From contig NC_062232.1 in assembly GCF_902686445.1 (NCBI RefSeq), forward strand, positions 69,023,440 to 69,087,439: a stretch of DNA of 64,000 nt, given 5' to 3'. The stretch's first letter is position 1. Each line of letters starts with the position of its first letter. The position numbers were made by a program, and so were the translations under genes. The notes under the pieces were generated by a model. The model did no database searches, was not told where the DNA came from, and saw only the letters and a program-made list of their open reading frames with translations. Of the stretch, positions 38,640 through 49,733 are shown piece after piece. This DNA comes from Sciurus carolinensis. Lineage: Eukaryota > Chordata > Mammalia > Rodentia > Sciuridae.

Positions 38640-39640
38640 CCTTGACTGAGATCTGGAAGGAGCTGACAGGTTTTAGCAGGACCTGGATGCCTTAGGCATT
38701 TTAACTCTTATTCCTGGTTAGTAATCAATTCAGGTTTGGATGCAGAAAATTGTTAAACATTTCCCACTACTTGTGGGGACTGGGGCTACTATATCATACT
38801 CCTTACTGGGCCATGCCACTGATGGTTGGGCTCTTTACTCCTTCCACACCGGCATATGTGAGCCCTCATGGCAGGAGGACTAGGTGGGCTGGGCCAGGGA
38901 ATGGAAGCAGAAGCAGCTGAGTCGAAGTTGGAGGAGGAGGAGGGATTAAGAGGGGGAGAAGAAGGAGGTGTTCGAGTTTGCAGGAAGAGCATAGAAGCAC
39001 AAGAAAGAAGAGACTTGAAGATAAGGAATCCCTTTCCATCTGCCCGCTCGCTTGCGGAAGTTGTGTGCCAATATCTTTGGTAGTCACGATCCACCTTCCC
39101 ATGGAGCAATCTTTCATCCCTGCACAGGCCAATTTGTGATCAGTAAACACTCCTTCCCAAACTAACATTTTAACCTATGCCGGGAAGTTCATACAGGGAC
39201 GGGGAAGGTTAGAGTCTGTGAGTTCTTGCCCAGTATCATAAAATGGCTGCTGGGAAGATTTCCCACCATCCAGAAGGAGGAGGGCGAGGTCTTTGGGGTC
39301 TGATGTGGCCCCAGAATACAAGATGGCGGCAATGAGCCTCCCCGGGGCGGAAGTGGATCCTCGCTATGTGTAGAGACTGGCTGCCCTCAGGGTTCCTCAA
39401 CCTTGGGAGGAGCGGATGGAGGTGGATTGGGCTCCTCATTAAAGGTCTCCCAATGTTGTCTACTATGTGGCAAATTTCTGGAAGGAGATGCAACGAGAGG
39501 AGCCAGCAGTTCTTTAGGCGGCGGCTCTTTGGGGAGAAACTTGGAGCCCCCTTTGGGAGGTCCTGGAGAGAAGCAGGCCTTAAGGGTGGATAATGTACGG
39601 CAGACTCATAATGGGGGACCCTCCCCCAAATACTATTCTT
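38640..39640 (-). pseudogene. gag-like remnant of ERV-B type, minus strand
   Basis: It is the inverted counterpart of about 52880-53860 in the plus-strand provirus. Minus-strand frames at 38789-39109, 38866-39168 and 39236-39685 are proline-rich, like the linker region of a Gag polyprotein. They are broken by frameshifts and stops, so no protein could be made. Gag is the structural polyprotein of retroviruses. The assignment is inherited from the plus-strand copy, where a gag-like start is visible. Confidence 0.65.
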
Positions 39641-39997
39641 ATTGAAACAAGGGGGGAAAAGAAGGAAGAGAAGTTTTCCAGCCAAGAGGAATAATTACCT
39701 AACTTATATTGGGGTCAGACAGTGTTGCAATAGAAAATGAGACCTCAAGTCAAATGGAGAAGCTGAATGTTTTTGAGGAGACAGCCAAGGGGGTCGGTGT
39801 CTCAGAGAATTTAAATTGGGCAGCACCTATGGCTAAGAGTTCTCAGGAGCCTAAAGAAGGTAAAAAGGAGAGGAAAGGGCATCCCCACAACCTCTCTGAT
39901 TTCCCACATAGGAGCAGATCATCAGTGGGTGTTGTCATTGTCCCTAACAGATCTTGGGCCAAAGCCACGGGAGACCCTGACCCAGTGCTGGGGTTCT

Positions 39998-40028
<31 letters not shown>

Positions 40029-40261
40029 GGAGAGTTAGTTAGTTCAAGGCCCCTGTAGAAGAGCTCTGAGGACTCACCACCAGTAGAGGGATGGTTGTCC
40101 AGAGTTGAATTCTGTGGTGGACAAGAAGGTTAGCAACAGCAAGAGGCAGAAACACCCTATGGTGGATATTGACCAGGAAGGTGGGGCCACAGTCAAGGCA
40201 GCTCAGATCCCCATGAGAGGAGAGCCAGCAAGCAATGACTGTGGATCCCATCCCGAGTTTC
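39641..40261 (-). other. Unassigned ERV internal sequence
   Basis: It is less AT-rich than module X. The plus-strand 109-codon frame at 39709-40038 ends in a GA microsatellite (40001-40027) and has no known motif. This part does not match the 5' end of the plus-strand ERV-B. It may belong to ERV-A or to another relative. Confidence 0.4.
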
Positions 40262-40603
40262 AACACAGAAAGACTTTCCTACCCAGAAACATTTTCTTTT
40301 CTTTCCTATATGTTGACCTCTTTTTGTTCACATTCTGAAACAACTCTTATAAAATTTATGGATTTAAATAAATTACTCCATTTTAATAAGATGAAATGTT
40401 TTATGTTATTTATAGTACTCCAATTGAAACACAGTTGAAACTTTTGTATCCCTTTTTATATAGAATTGTACCTGTTAGGATTTAAGTCTTAATAACTTTG
40501 TTATTAGTGATGACACAAAGCAATTTTAAACCCCTTTTATTTAGCAATCTGTGAAAACAATAATTTTTAAGTATGTTATCCAATGAAATTTAATGAATTA
40601 TCA

Positions 40604-40691
40604 TTTTTTTTTTGCAGTGCTGGGGATTGAACCCAGGGCCTTGTGCTTGCAAGGCAAGCACTCTACCAACTGAGCTATCTCCCCAGCCCAG
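40604..40691 (-). repeat. ID-type SINE with near-perfect TSD
   Basis: Inverted ID: a T run, then 'gcagtgctggggattgaacc', then 'ctaccaactgagctatctcc'. The inverted B box ('gattgaaccc') and A box are visible. Flanks are 'gaattatca' (40595-40603) and 'gaattagca' (40692-40700), one mismatch apart. The sister module X copy at 37915-37935 keeps an uninterrupted 'aattagcattttaactttg'. Confidence 0.92.
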
Positions 40692-41201
40692 GAATTAGCA
40701 TTTTAACTTTGTCAATTAATCAGATGTCTATAACAAGCACATTTGAGTAATCCCATATGTGTCACATCTACTGATTTTACTGTAAAAACCAAGATATCAG
40801 ACAAGTGTATTGAATGGTATCTATCATCTCTTTCCTGTTGAAGAAAAGTCCTAGAAACAATTGATATTAGATATTTTATAGATATCAACATTTTCTTAAT
40901 TTGATCACCTAGAGACTTGTGAGGTGAGTATTTTAAAGACATTTTACCTTCCCTGGTTTACCCAATTTTAAATTTGAACCTTTTTAAATCATGTGAATGA
41001 AAGGTAACTGAATTCATTTTTTAATTTCAATTCATGAGCACTATATTTGGACATACCTATATAGACAGACAACAGGATATACACATAACACAAAAGCAAA
41101 GACCTTGTAGCTTTTTGTAGGTGAATCTCCATTGCAATGTAACACGTTCAAAAATAACTCTAGAGTTGAATAAAAATAGAACTGATCAAAAAACCATTAA
41201 C

Positions 41202-41349
41202 CTCCATCTGGGGTTGTGGCTCAGTGGTACAGCAACTCACCTAGCATGTTTGAGGCACTGGGTTTGATCCTCAGCACCACATACAAATAAATAAAGTTAC
41301 TGTGTCCATCTACAACTAAAAAAAGAAAAAAAGAAAAAAGAAAAAAAAA
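41202..41349 (+). repeat. ID-type SINE with long squirrel-type tail
   Basis: It opens 'ctggggttgtggctcagtgg', has the B box 'gggtttgatcc', then the extended tail 'actgtgtccatctacaact' before an A-rich end with G interruptions. The TSD is 'cattaac' at 41195-41201 and 41350-41356. I know this tail from squirrel and marmot genomes, and it is a main reason for the host assignment. Confidence 0.9.
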
Positions 41350-41480
41350 CATTAACTTAGGTATGTAGGATCAAAATCATGAGCTCAAAAAATATAGCAT
41401 TTAAGAAAACAAAACAAGAGTCCTAGAAGAAAAAATGATAATGGTCATTAATTATTTTAGTAAAATAGCATGAGAATGCA

Positions 41481-42308
41481 AGAAGAAGAGAAGCAGAGAG
41501 AAGGAGGGAGAAGAGAGAGAGAAAGAAAGTTTGGGTTTGCAGGTTGAGTAAAGATCGCAAGAAAGAGAAAACGTGAATGTAGGGAAATCTCTTTTCCATT
41601 TCCCTGAGCACTCTCAGAAATTAAGGATCCCTAAAAATGTTGGGATCTAAAGTGCCATTAGGTTTGAGGTCTGGAGTGAGGTAGAGGGACTCTTAAATTA
41701 ACTCAGAGGTCATCCAGGGGGGTATAGGTGGTGATTGAGAGTGAGCTATCCATTGCAAGAGAGGGATTGGTGAATATAGAGATGAGGCATCCCTTAGCAC
41801 CCAGGGAATCACCTGAGTTATCTAAGGAGTCATCGCTACCATTAGATAAGTGTTGAGGCTAAGCCTGTAGGGGTATCTGGGTGCCCTGTGCTGGGGTTTT
41901 CGTAGCAACAAAACTGTCATAGAGAGAACCCAGGACTGGAGTAGGTCTTGCCTGAGGCAGTCCTCTTAGAAGAGAATCCCCTGTCAGTCCGGAGCTTTCT
42001 GGCCTCTCAGGAAAGTGTCCCTTGTCAGCCTGGAGCTCTCCCCCAGCAATCAGTATAGGAATTTAGCCATAGTTGCAAGAACCATGGCTGAGGGTTCCCC
42101 TGACCCACAGAGAGCTTCAGGGGTGCTGGAGGCTCAATGATCACTTCCCAGGTAACCAAAATCCAGGGGAGAAGTCACTTATTGAATGAGGTCAGTGTCT
42201 GGATGTGGAGGAGAGCATCCAGGTGAATGGAAGGTGAGACTGACTAGCATCTCAGGGTCTGCGGTAATAGATGTGATTCCAATCCCATAAGTGGTGATAG
42301 AAGAGCCC
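41481..42308 (-). pseudogene. ERV-A leader and gag-like remnant
   Basis: It lies between module X and the primer binding site, i.e. at the leader/gag position of the minus-strand provirus. It is GC-richer than module X, and no frame longer than about 60 codons survives. The gag label is positional only; I read no capsid motif. Plus-strand sequence at 41480-41540 is purine-rich. Confidence 0.45.
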
Positions 42309-42326
42309 ATCCGAGTCACTGCACCA
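42309..42326 (-). promoter_or_regulatory. Primer binding site, tRNA-His type
   Basis: On the minus strand the 18 bases just after the 5' LTR read TGGTGCAGTGACTCGGAT, one T after the terminal CA. This differs at one position from the complement of the 3' end of tRNA-His as I recall it (TGGTGCCGTGACTCGGAT). It identifies 42328-42675 as the 5' LTR and fixes the orientation of the provirus. Confidence 0.85.
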
Positions 42327-42327
42327 A

Positions 42328-42409
42328 TGAAAGCACCCAGAAACCACTCTGGATGCAGGAACTCATGAAAGAGATTTTATTAAGTAGACAGGCATAGTGT
42401 CTGCCCACA

Positions 42410-42484
<75 letters not shown>

Positions 42485-42675
42485 TAAGGGTGAAAGAGGG
42501 AGAAAGAGAGAGAGAGAGAAAGAATGGTAGTGGAGCTGGTGAGAACATTCACAGGCTGACCAGCAGACCAATGGCTGGCTAGGCTGTTCGCAGACTGATG
42601 ATCTGGGTTATAAAATGGTGTGTGTGGGGGGATGTGCAGAATACTGGTGGCAGCAAAATAGCAGATCTGATGCCA
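42328..42675 (-). repeat. ERV-A 5' LTR (LTR-A, 348 bp)
   Basis: The plus view begins TGAAAGCACC and ends CTGATGCCA, like the 3' LTR. The inverted AATAAA is at 42376-42381. Its GA tract (42414-42481) is expanded to about 34 units, and a segment present in the 3' LTR is missing. The marked divergence between the two LTRs means the insertion is not recent. Confidence 0.9.
42414..42481. repeat. (GA)n microsatellite inside LTR-A
   Basis: About 34 pure GA units, then a shorter purine-rich stretch. Long Ser-Leu or Arg-Glu repeat frames over it in several frames are artefacts. Confidence 0.97.
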
Positions 42676-43014
42676 ATAAATATAACTTACCAAACTTTAA
42701 GACATAGGAATAATAATGTTCTCAAGATCACACAGAATCTAGAAATCAAAACAACCCAAAACTGATTCTTCAGAAAGACCTATAAATTGATAAATATCTA
42801 GCTAGGCTAATCAAATAAATATATATGAGCTTCCTTATCATTCCCATTTACACCATACTTGAATTTCTAACTAGTATAATGAAAAGAAAGGAAAAACTAG
42901 TAAACAGTTTGGGAAAAAGAAATAAAATATTCTTTGTTCACAGATGATATGATTGTCACATTACATCCTAGGTCACATGATATGAGGTGAGGATACAAAA
43001 GTCAGATATTTTTC
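42676..43014 (+). mobile_element. Old L1, continuation right of ERV-A
   Basis: The sequence 'agacctataaattgataaat' with 'agctaggctaatcaaataa' fits the region between endonuclease and reverse transcriptase, downstream of the piece ending at 32272. 'cacagatgatatgattgtca' near 42940 is the catalytic Asp-Asp region. Bases between these two landmarks appear deleted. No frame survives. Confidence 0.7.
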
Positions 43015-43560
43015 TAGTCATGGCTCTATAGAGGAACATAACCAACAGGAGGTATGATTATAAGAAAGGAATTTATTATATTGGCTTCCACAATTTATTA
43101 GATTGGGAGCTAAATAGTCCACAATGACTATCTACAGGTTGGAGAGCTGGAGGATTCAGTATCTGTGCAGTCCAAGGTGCTGATGTCTCAGAACAAGAGG
43201 GATCAATGATGTAACTCCAGTCCAAAATGAAACTCTTCTGAAAACTTCCTGAAGAATCACTAGCAGAGTTCACTTTGGAAGAGTAAAGGAGCAATAGTCT
43301 AATGTCCTCAGGTGATCTCAGCAGCAATTAAGAACCTTTTCAAGAAGAATTAAACTTGCATCTGTTGTTGGTTCCTTACTCTTCCAACTTTCATTCCATC
43401 TAAGCCTCCAAACTATTGAGTGGTGCTTCCCATGCTTAGGGAGAGTCTCCACATCAGTTCACTATACAACATGCCAAACATTCCTAGACACAACCTCACT
43501 GCCACACCCAGACCTCTTAATCTTAGGCATCCATTAATCCAATCAATTTAATAATTTAAA
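43015..43560. repeat. Unclassified insertion in the old L1
   Basis: L1 similarity stops near 43015 and resumes near 43560. The insert includes 'aggaacataaccaacaggag', 'ggaatttattata' and 'ggcttccacaatttattaga', which recall a common mammalian medium-reiteration repeat whose name I cannot assign. An 83-codon minus-strand frame (43076-43327) has no recognised motif. Confidence 0.4.
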
Positions 43561-44344
43561 AAACCTGTAACAACTATTAACTATTTTAATTTGAAATTTA
43601 AAAAAGAAATGCTATCAATAATAGCCCCCCAAATTAAGTAATTATATATAAATCTAACAAAATAAATATAGGGTCCAAATGTTTATTTTAAAAACATATG
43701 TAAAATTGTAATGAAAAAAAATGGTATGAACAAGTGCAGAGATAGTCCAAGGTCATGGATTGAAAGGCTCAATATCATGGTATAATTTTTAAATATGTAA
43801 TCTATATATTCAATGTTATAAAAATTTCATTAAGTTACTTTTTGAATATTGTCAAACATATCTTGAAATTTAAATGTAAAGTTAAAAGACTCAGAGTGGT
43901 TAACATAGTACACAAGAAGAAGAATGAGGTTAGAGATATCAGTACATAACATTAAGATTTACTATTAAGCCACAATAGTCAAAACAGTATGGCATAATGG
44001 AAAAACAGATCTATGAAATAGAGCAAGGAACCCAGAAATACACAGTCACAAAGACAGCTAACTGATTTTGACAAAGAAACATGAAAATTCAATGTAGAAA
44101 GCAAGGTATTTATTCAATAAATGATTATGAAAAAATTGAAAATTCATGTACCAAAAGTACTAGACACAGACCTTCTGCTTTAAGTAAAAAGTCATAGACA
44201 CAATTATAAGATAAACACTCCAAAATTGGATGACAAAAGACAGGATCAGGTTAGACTGAGTTTGATAACAAGGATTTTGCACAACAGAAACATAATCCAT
44301 GAAAAACATATCGCTTTATTAAAATTAAAAATTTTTTTCAGTTC
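43561..44344 (+). mobile_element. Old L1, ORF2 C-terminal part
   Basis: Landmarks in order: 'ctatcaataatag' with 'taattatatataaatctaac', 'taagccacaatagtcaaaac' near 43970, 'aaagacagctaactgatttt' near 44050 and 'acaacagaaacataatccat' near 44280. It is the downstream part of the same element as 42676-43014 and has many stops. Confidence 0.7.
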
Positions 44345-44959
44345 TATCAGAGAGCCAACCTGCTCCCCTGGGTCCTCTTAGAGCCCTCTAGCCCCTTGGC
44401 GGGTGAGTGAGCTGGGGGTGCCCAGGGACCGTTCTTGCGTTCTTGCTGTGACTGCCCACTGGCTGGCCCAGGCTGTAAGGACCAGGGAGCCTCTCCCTCT
44501 GCCTGGATACCCTGATGGTCATGGTAACCTGTTGGACCCTGACCTGGGACCCCGTGGGCTGCTGGATCTCCTGGCCCAATCCTGTCTGTCTCAGCCAAAG
44601 CCTCCTCTGAGACTGACACCTTTAGGTGACAGCAGGCATAGCTTGATGAGAAGCAGAGACTGGCAGGGCCTGGAGGGTCAAAGAAGGTGAATGAATGCAG
44701 TCACACATTAGACAGCAGAGCTGCGGCAGAGTAGGGTCCTCAGTGACAACTCCATGCTGGCTCCACAAGAAGACACCTTGACTTGACAAGACAAAGGCCT
44801 TAAAAATCCTGGAATGTGAGCAAAGACAGGTGGAACAGTTTGCATCCCACAGGAGGTTGTTGTCCCTTCTACCAAAGAGAGAAATGGTAGAGGAACATAC
44901 CATATTTGACCCATTGGAAATGCCCACCACCCTTTGGGAAGATTTACTGGTCACTTATA
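44345..44959 (+). pseudogene. Possible retropseudogene, parent not identified
   Basis: A block clearly GC-richer than its surroundings, sharply bounded by an old L1 and the tandem array. On the plus strand the last part reads as a plausible protein C-terminus from about 44798 to a TAG at 44957-44959, with charged, amphipathic composition ('ECEQRQVEQF', 'LWEDLLVTY'). An in-frame TGA lies just upstream. Farther upstream, 44403-44690 is open for 95 codons in plus and similarly open antisense, so base composition alone may explain those frames. I see no introns or TSD. Alternatives are a GC-rich repeat or a decayed local exon. Confidence 0.35.
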
Positions 44960-47900
44960 GAAAACCTGTGTATATAATATGAAAAAGCAACTTCCAACTT
45001 TCCCCTCAACCTTTAAAACTAATGCTACATATGGACATTCTAAATGTAAAGAGGTTGCTGAAATATGATAGAGTTACAAAATAACAACCTATAAATGCCC
45101 ATTTTTTAAACAAATCAGAAAAGTCTTCTTAAAGTGACTTTGAAATGGAGTTGTTAGACCACCTCTAGAAGCAACATTGTCCACATTTGTTCAGTGGGTT
45201 AGAGGACCTGGAGAAGACTCACTGTGAAAAGAAGGAAGTCCTGTTCCAGAGTGATAATATGTAAAAGACATTTTTCATATTATAACCATTGTATTGTCTC
45301 TGCATTTAATTTCTCATTACTGTATACATAGTTTACAATGCTAAGTACTTTTGAAATATCTAGATGTTCTAAAGTGCCTGATATATGTTAAAAGTAGAAG
45401 TGGTAAAATATAATACCTTTTTAAATTTCCTTTTATTAAAATTGTTATAAAATGTATTTTGTGAGGTGTTTCTGTGTTCTGAATAGCAAGGGACCAGTAA
45501 AACAGCTAAGAAATTAAAATTATAAAGAAATATTTAGAAATAAAGACAAAAGATGCAAAAAAAAAGGTTCAAAATTAGGGGCCTGGTGGATGTATTAGAC
45601 CTGATGGGTCTGATCCTAACAAAGGGAAATTCCACATACTTTTATTTTATAAGGAAACACATCAAAAGCATTTATGGTGATAGAAAGTTCTTCAAGGTAA
45701 ACAAAAGGCAAAGTCAAGCAAGAACAGGCTAATTGGAGCTTATCTGCTTGCTCGATATCTTCTCTAGGCTCCAGTCAGCTGATGCCTCAAAGCTATTGAG
45801 AATTCCCATGTTTTTTACAACCCAGGACAGCAGGCATCTGAATTCAATGCTATCAAACCCATAAATTCCAGTTCAGGCATGGAAATTGCCCCATTAACAG
45901 AGTCCACCTGTAAATAGGCATGTCTTTCAGCACCATTGCATGGAAAGATTTCCAGATGTGGCAAATTGTCCAAGGCTATGGAGTTCAAAGCAATGAATTA
46001 TTTGCTGCTGATGATAAGGGAGTAATATACAAACCACTCATTGAGTAGTACAGGTTGTGTGCTGGTTCTCCAGAGCACCATGCCAGTATGCTTACAAGGA
46101 GGCAAGAGGAATCATTGTTCCTTATGTCAATGGGTATTGTTTTACTTTGCTGTGTAAGTTGTGTATATAAAAGTCAATTGAGTCCTAATCTCCATCTAGT
46201 CTTTGTAGATGTTAAAGAGGTTGACCACATATGACAAAAGTAGAATTAGTAAACAAATTTTGTAAGTTTTGTGTTAAAATTTCTAGGAAGGATTGTCTTC
46301 TGAAAATTTGAATATTATAGCCTACTGGGTCAGTGAAGGGCAAGAATGCTCATATTTTGAAGACATTTTCAAATTAAAACTCATGTTACATGTGTGCAGT
46401 TTATTCAATACTGTCAAGTACATAGTGGACAAATTGAGTCCTTACTTGAGACATGTAATATCTCTAAATGTTCAGAAGTACATAATGTAAGTTAAATGTA
46501 GAGGCAGTAAAATATCACTTTGTAAATAACTTTTTCCTAAAATTCATGGGAAATGTTTTCTTTTGGGAATGGAACTGTTAAAGTACCTCTGAGGGCAGTA
46601 TAGTACCATCTGTACTTGTTCAGTGATGTGGAGGAGGTGGGAGGGAAGTAACTGCAGACAGTAATATGTTAGTGTTTTCATACTTGGGCAGCTCAAGAGA
46701 TTGGTTTTCTGTATGCTTTGTGCATTTTGGTTTTTCTGTATATATAGTGAATAAATAAGTGTATATAGTGAATAAATGAGTTCCAATTTTGCAACATCTA
46801 GTCTCTAGATATTAAAATGGTTTAGCTTTATGACCAAGTGGTTAGTAAAAATAGCACATTTTGTACATTTTAAGATGAAATTAATAGGAAAGCTTGTTCT
46901 CTGTATATGAGTTTTGGATATGAATTTGTTAAACCATCTCTAAGTGTTACTTATGCTTGTAGTGTCCACTGGACTGAAAGTAGAGAGAAGGAAGTAAAGA
47001 GGGAAAGTTCAAAGACAAAACAGTCATATTAGAAGATACATCAGATTATAACCATTTCTACATGTGCAATTTTATTTACCAGTGCAGTGTGCATAGTGAA
47101 CATGTTCTTATGTGGAATATCTAGTCCTTATATACATTTAAAAGTCCTTGTTATATTTAAAAGTAGAAGTAGTAAAATAAAAACTTTTGTTAAGAGCTTT
47201 TAAAACCTCAAGGAAAATACTGTGTTTGGAATTGTGAAACCATTTCTGAACAGAATACTGTCTGTACTTGTTCATTGGGTTGAGGGAGGTAGGAGTTAAG
47301 AAGTTGAAAAAAACATGTTGTTAGAGCATGCTAGGAAAATTTAGTTTACCCAGTGCCCTGTAAGGTGAATTTTATTTGACTTTGCTGTACTCTATATATT
47401 GTGTATATATTGGACAAAGGACTTCTGATTTTATAATGTCTAGTCTCTAGATATTAAAGACGTTGCCAATATATGACAACAATAGAGTTAGTAAACTAAA
47501 GCATTTTGTATACTTTGTGCTAAACTTCATAGAAGGGCAATCTTCTGAAAAGGACTTTTGGAATGGAAATTATAACATCCCATCTGAGTGACATATGCCT
47601 ATATCACATGTGACATAGGATAAAGAATTGGAAGAAATGAAGGATTCTAGGTCAGAATAATTCTACTTAGAAGACAGTTTCAGATATAACCTTTGTTACA
47701 TGTGTGTAGTTTATTCAACACTACTATGTACATAATGGACAAACTGAAGTCCTTATTTGAAACATCTAGTCTCTCTAGATATTTAGAAGTACAAAAAATA
47801 TGTTAAAAGTAGAGGTAGTAAATACAACCTTTTGCAGATATCTTTTAGTTAAAATTCATAATGAAATAAATGTCTTTTGGAAATGGAATGATGAAAACAC

Positions 47901-48185
47901 TTTGCTAAGCAGTATATATTATATTTGTGCTTGTTCAGGGAGGAAGAAGGAAAAAATGCAAAGGGCTTTATACCAATGTATTTTCTGTGAATCAAGATTG
48001 ATTATCATCCCTTACATCAGTGAGTTTTATTTTACTATACAGTATAAATAGTGTATAAAGGACAAATGATACCTAATTTACATCTAGTCTATCTATATCT
48101 TAAAGAGATTCCCAGTGTAGGACAAGAGTACATAAAGTTACACAATAAGTATACTTTGTGTTAAAATTAATTGGAAAGACTGTTT
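44960..48185 (+). repeat. Diverged tandem array, ~322-bp units alternating A/B (~645-bp dimer)
   Basis: The landmark 'acatctagtctctagatatt' or a variant recurs at about 46195, 46445, 46797, 47120, 47442, 47765 and 48087, with earlier degraded copies near 45035 and 45360. The last five intervals are 322-323 bp. Units alternate: type A continues 'ttaaagaggttgcc...tatgacaa...agttagtaaac'; type B continues 'agaagtac...ttaaaagtagaggtagtaaa'. Same-type units are about 645 bp apart. Both types share 'cttttggaatgg' and 'tgttcagtggg' blocks at equivalent offsets. An insertion occupies 45485-46095, and one unit (46195-46445) is shortened. I recognise no known satellite or gene family. Confidence 0.85.
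45485..46095 (-). mobile_element. Insertion inside the tandem array, possibly an inverted LTR
   Basis: Array similarity breaks off after 'gtgaggtgtttctgtg' and resumes near 'ggaggcaagaggaatcattg'. The inserted DNA has an inverted polyadenylation-like 'tttattttataagg' and segments ('catcaaaagcatttatggtg', 'gaacaggctaattggagctt') that recall a rodent class II LTR. No TSD was identified, so the class is tentative. Confidence 0.4.
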
Positions 48186-48199
48186 ATAAAAACCACTTA

Positions 48200-49733
48200 G
48201 GTTCCTACACTTAGAAGATGGAAAAAAAACTCCACCAGAAAACTTCTGGAATCAAACAAATTCAGTAGAGTACCAGGATATAAAATTAACACCAATAAAT
48301 CAATCTCATTCCTATATACCACTGATGAATCAGCTGAAAGACAAATTAGGAAAACTATCCCATTCACAATGACCTCAAAAAAAACTAAAAACAAAACAAA
48401 ACAAAACAAAAGCACCCTGGAAATCAATCTACCAAAAGCAGTGAAAGACCTCTACAATGAAAATGAAAACTAGAGAATACTAAAGAGAGAAATTGAAGAA
48501 GACCTTAGAAGATGGAAAGATCTCCCATGACTATGGATAGGCAGAATAAACAGTATTAAAATGACCATACTATCAAAAGTGCTATACAGGTTTAATGCAT
48601 TCCTTTTAAAATTTCAATGAAATTCTTCATAGAAATAGAAAAAAGCAGTTGAGAAATGTATTTGGAAAAATAAGAGACCCAGAATATCCAAAGCAATCCT
48701 TCGTGAGAAAATTGAAGCAAGAAGCACCCAAATGCCAAACTTATATCATACTACAGAGTTATAGTAATAAAAAAATCATGGTATTGGCACCAAAACAAGT
48801 ATGAAGGTTTATGGGACAGAATAGAAGACACAGAGACAAACTCACATAAATACAGTTATCTCATCCTAGACAAAGGAGCCATGAACATACATTGGAGAAA
48901 AGATACCCTCTTCAACAAATGGTTCTGGGAAAATGCGAAATCCATATGTACCAGAATGAAATTTAACCTCTATCCATCACCCTGCACATTACTCAACTCA
49001 ATGTTGATCAAAGATCTAGGCATTAGACTAAAAACACTATCTACAGAAGAAAATGTAGACCCAACACTCCATGATGCCAGCTTAGGAACCAACTTCCTCA
49101 GTGAGACTCCTAAACCACAAGAATAAAATCAAGAATCAATAAATAGGATGGCATCAAACTAAAAAGTTTCTTCACAGCAAAGGAAACAATAATAGAATGA
49201 AGGGAGAGCCTATAGAATTGGAGGAAATCTTTAACACCTTCATCTCAGATAGAGCATTCATCTCCAGTATACATAAAGAACACAAAAAACTTGACACCAA
49301 AAAAAGCAAATAACCTAATCAATAAATGGAATCAGGAACTGAACAGTTCACAGAAGAGAGAATATATATATGAAAAAAATGTTTAACACCTTTAGCAATT
49401 AGAGAAATGCATAAAACTGCACTGAGATTTCATCTCTTTACAGTTTGAATAGCAACATTAAATGTTGATGAGGATGTGGGGAAAAGGGGACACTCATACA
49501 CTAATTGTGGGACTGCCAATTGGTGCAACTACTCTGGAAGGCAGTATGAAGACTATGTGAAAATTTGGAATGGAACCACCAGTTATCCCATGCCTCAGTT
49601 TATACCCAAAGGACTTAAAGTCAGCATGCTACAGTGATGCAGCCACATCAATGTTCATAGCATCAATTTGCAACGCCTAAGCTATTGAACCAACCTAGAT
49701 GTCCTTCAACAGATGAATGCATAAAGAAAATGA
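48200..49733 (+). mobile_element. Old L1 fragment (ORF2 C-terminal half)
   Basis: It starts within the reverse-transcriptase thumb ('ccaccagaaaacttctgga') and runs through the C-terminal part ('gaggatgtggggaaaagggg' near 49470) to 'aaagaaaatgag'. An 81-codon remnant survives at 48881-49126. An AAAAC-rich expansion lies near 48385-48410. It is diverged and broken. At its right end L1-D begins. Confidence 0.85.

Larger units (their letters stand above)
40262..41480 (-). repeat. Module X, copy 2, in ERV-A
   Basis: A same-strand relative of 37505-38490, carrying two younger SINEs (40604-40691, 41202-41349). Shared landmarks include 'acattctgaaacaactctta', 'gaagaaaagtcctagaaaca' and 'agaactgatcaaaaa'. 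Its left end is abrupt at 40262 and marks a recombination or insertion junction. Confidence 0.85.
32273..42675 (-). mobile_element. ERV-A: minus-strand endogenous provirus, degraded and mosaic
   Basis: Two related LTRs in the same orientation bound about 9.7 kb of internal DNA. In minus orientation the order is 5' LTR (42328-42675), a tRNA-His-type primer binding site, a leader/gag-like remnant, AT-rich module X2, foreign ERV material (33901 to about 40261), module Y1, a polypurine tract and the 3' LTR (32273-32673). No intact gag, pol or env frame exists. Flanks look like the two halves of one old L1. A TSD is not convincing ('atat' against 'ataa'). The internal mosaic suggests later insertion and recombination. 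Confidence 0.8.

Noticed and set aside
32262..42685. Target-site duplication of ERV-A
   Set aside because: The candidate 4-mers 'atat' and 'ataa' do not match and the flanks are AT-rich, so any similarity is uninformative.
42316..42693. Long Ser-Leu-rich and Arg-Glu-rich open frames
   Set aside because: They are translations of the (GA)34 tract inside LTR-A in several frames on both strands and are not genes. The same holds for the (CT)n frame at 24737-24952.
44347..44619. Minus-strand 90-codon frame rich in Gly and Pro, resembling collagen-like sequence
   Set aside because: It is antisense to a similarly open plus-strand frame in GC-rich sequence and has no regular Gly-X-Y repeat.
44960..48185. 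CRISPR-like or other prokaryotic repeat system
   Set aside because: The repeats are about 322 bp, diverged and contiguous, with no short repeat/spacer pattern. All context is mammalian.
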